Part shown: piece after piece, positions 6,337 through 6,618 of the stretch
Numbering within the stretch: position 1 is the first letter of the stretch
How the letters are laid out: every line of letters begins with the position of its first letter
The notes under the pieces: generated by a model
Told to the model about the DNA's origin: nothing
Database searches by the model: none
What the model saw: only the letters and a program-made list of their open reading frames with translations
Assembly (NCBI GenBank): GCA_014804905.1
Contig: JAAUYX010000047.1
Location: 42,725 to 49,342, forward strand
From: Desulfovibrio sp.
GTDB taxonomy: Bacteria > Desulfobacterota > Desulfovibrionia > Desulfovibrionales > Desulfovibrionaceae
Reading direction: 5' to 3'
DNA length: 6,618 nucleotides
Position numbers and translations under genes: made by a program

Positions 6337-6618
6337 CTACTTGCCCGCGCGGTCGCGCACGGCGGCGAAAAGGCCGAGGCGCAGCCCGTTGAGGCGGATG
6401 AAGCCGGCCGCGTCCTTGTGGTCGTAGTTGCCGCCCTCGAAGGTGGCCAGATCCTCGGAGAAGAGCGAGGTGGGCGAGGTGCGGGCCAGCGGCCACACGC
6501 CGCCCTTGTAGAGCTTGGCGCGCACGATGCCGGTGACGTTTTCCTGCGACTTGTCGAAAAAGGCCTGCATGGCCTCGCGCTCGGGCGAGAACCAGTAGCC
6601 GTTGTAGACGGCGTGGGA
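6337..6618 (-). CDS. argG: Argininosuccinate synthase, C-terminal part (partial)
   Basis: The last 93 codons of a gene whose start lies beyond the right edge. The reading frame begins SHAVYNGYWFSPEREAMQ and continues through DKSQENVTGIVRAKLYKG, SLFSEDLATFEGG and YDHKDAAGFIRLNGLRL. These match the C-terminal tetramerisation region of ArgG, which joins citrulline and aspartate using ATP to give argininosuccinate. The stop (TAG at 6337-6339) lies nine bases before argH, the usual order for two consecutive pathway steps. The ATP-binding domain is outside the window. Confidence 0.95.
   Translation of the reverse strand, partial: SHAVYNGYWFSPEREAMQAFFDKSQENVTGIVRAKLYKGGVWPLARTSPTSLFSEDLATFEGGNYDHKDAAGFIRLNGLRLGLFAAVRDRAGK

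Overview
The window is dense, GC-rich bacterial DNA, and the gene content suggests a motile deltaproteobacterium of the Desulfovibrio type. That assignment is inference. It rests on the FtsZ tail, the Desulfovibrio-like flagellin ends, an argG-argH pair followed by an unknown gene, and a second EF-G. No rRNA, tRNA, insertion sequence, CRISPR array or phage gene is visible.

Left part, plus strand (1-1885): the last 14 codons of ftsZ come first. A 145-base gap follows that holds three successive inverted repeats. Next is a 67-residue protein with two CxxC pairs and a strong Shine-Dalgarno site. A 186-base gap leads to a complete 434-residue flagellin. The flagellin has well-conserved ends and a central insert of about 145 residues of lower GC.

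Right part, minus strand (1898-6618, transcribed right to left): the C-terminal end of argG, complete argH, an unrecognised gene with histidinol-dehydrogenase-like sequence patterns, and a complete EF-G paralogue. Spacing is 9 bases, a 1-base stop/start overlap, and 30 bases, so this looks like one operon. ArgG and ArgH carry out the last two steps of arginine synthesis. The EF-G paralogue is a ribosomal GTPase whose domain IV tip differs from the translocase type.

The two transcription units converge with only 12 bases between the flagellin stop and the EF-G stop, and no terminator is visible there. I found no clearly new multi-gene system. The best leads are the hairpin array before the CxxC gene, the CxxC protein, the altered EF-G tip, the HisD-like gene coupled to argH, and the flagellin insert with its single cysteine.
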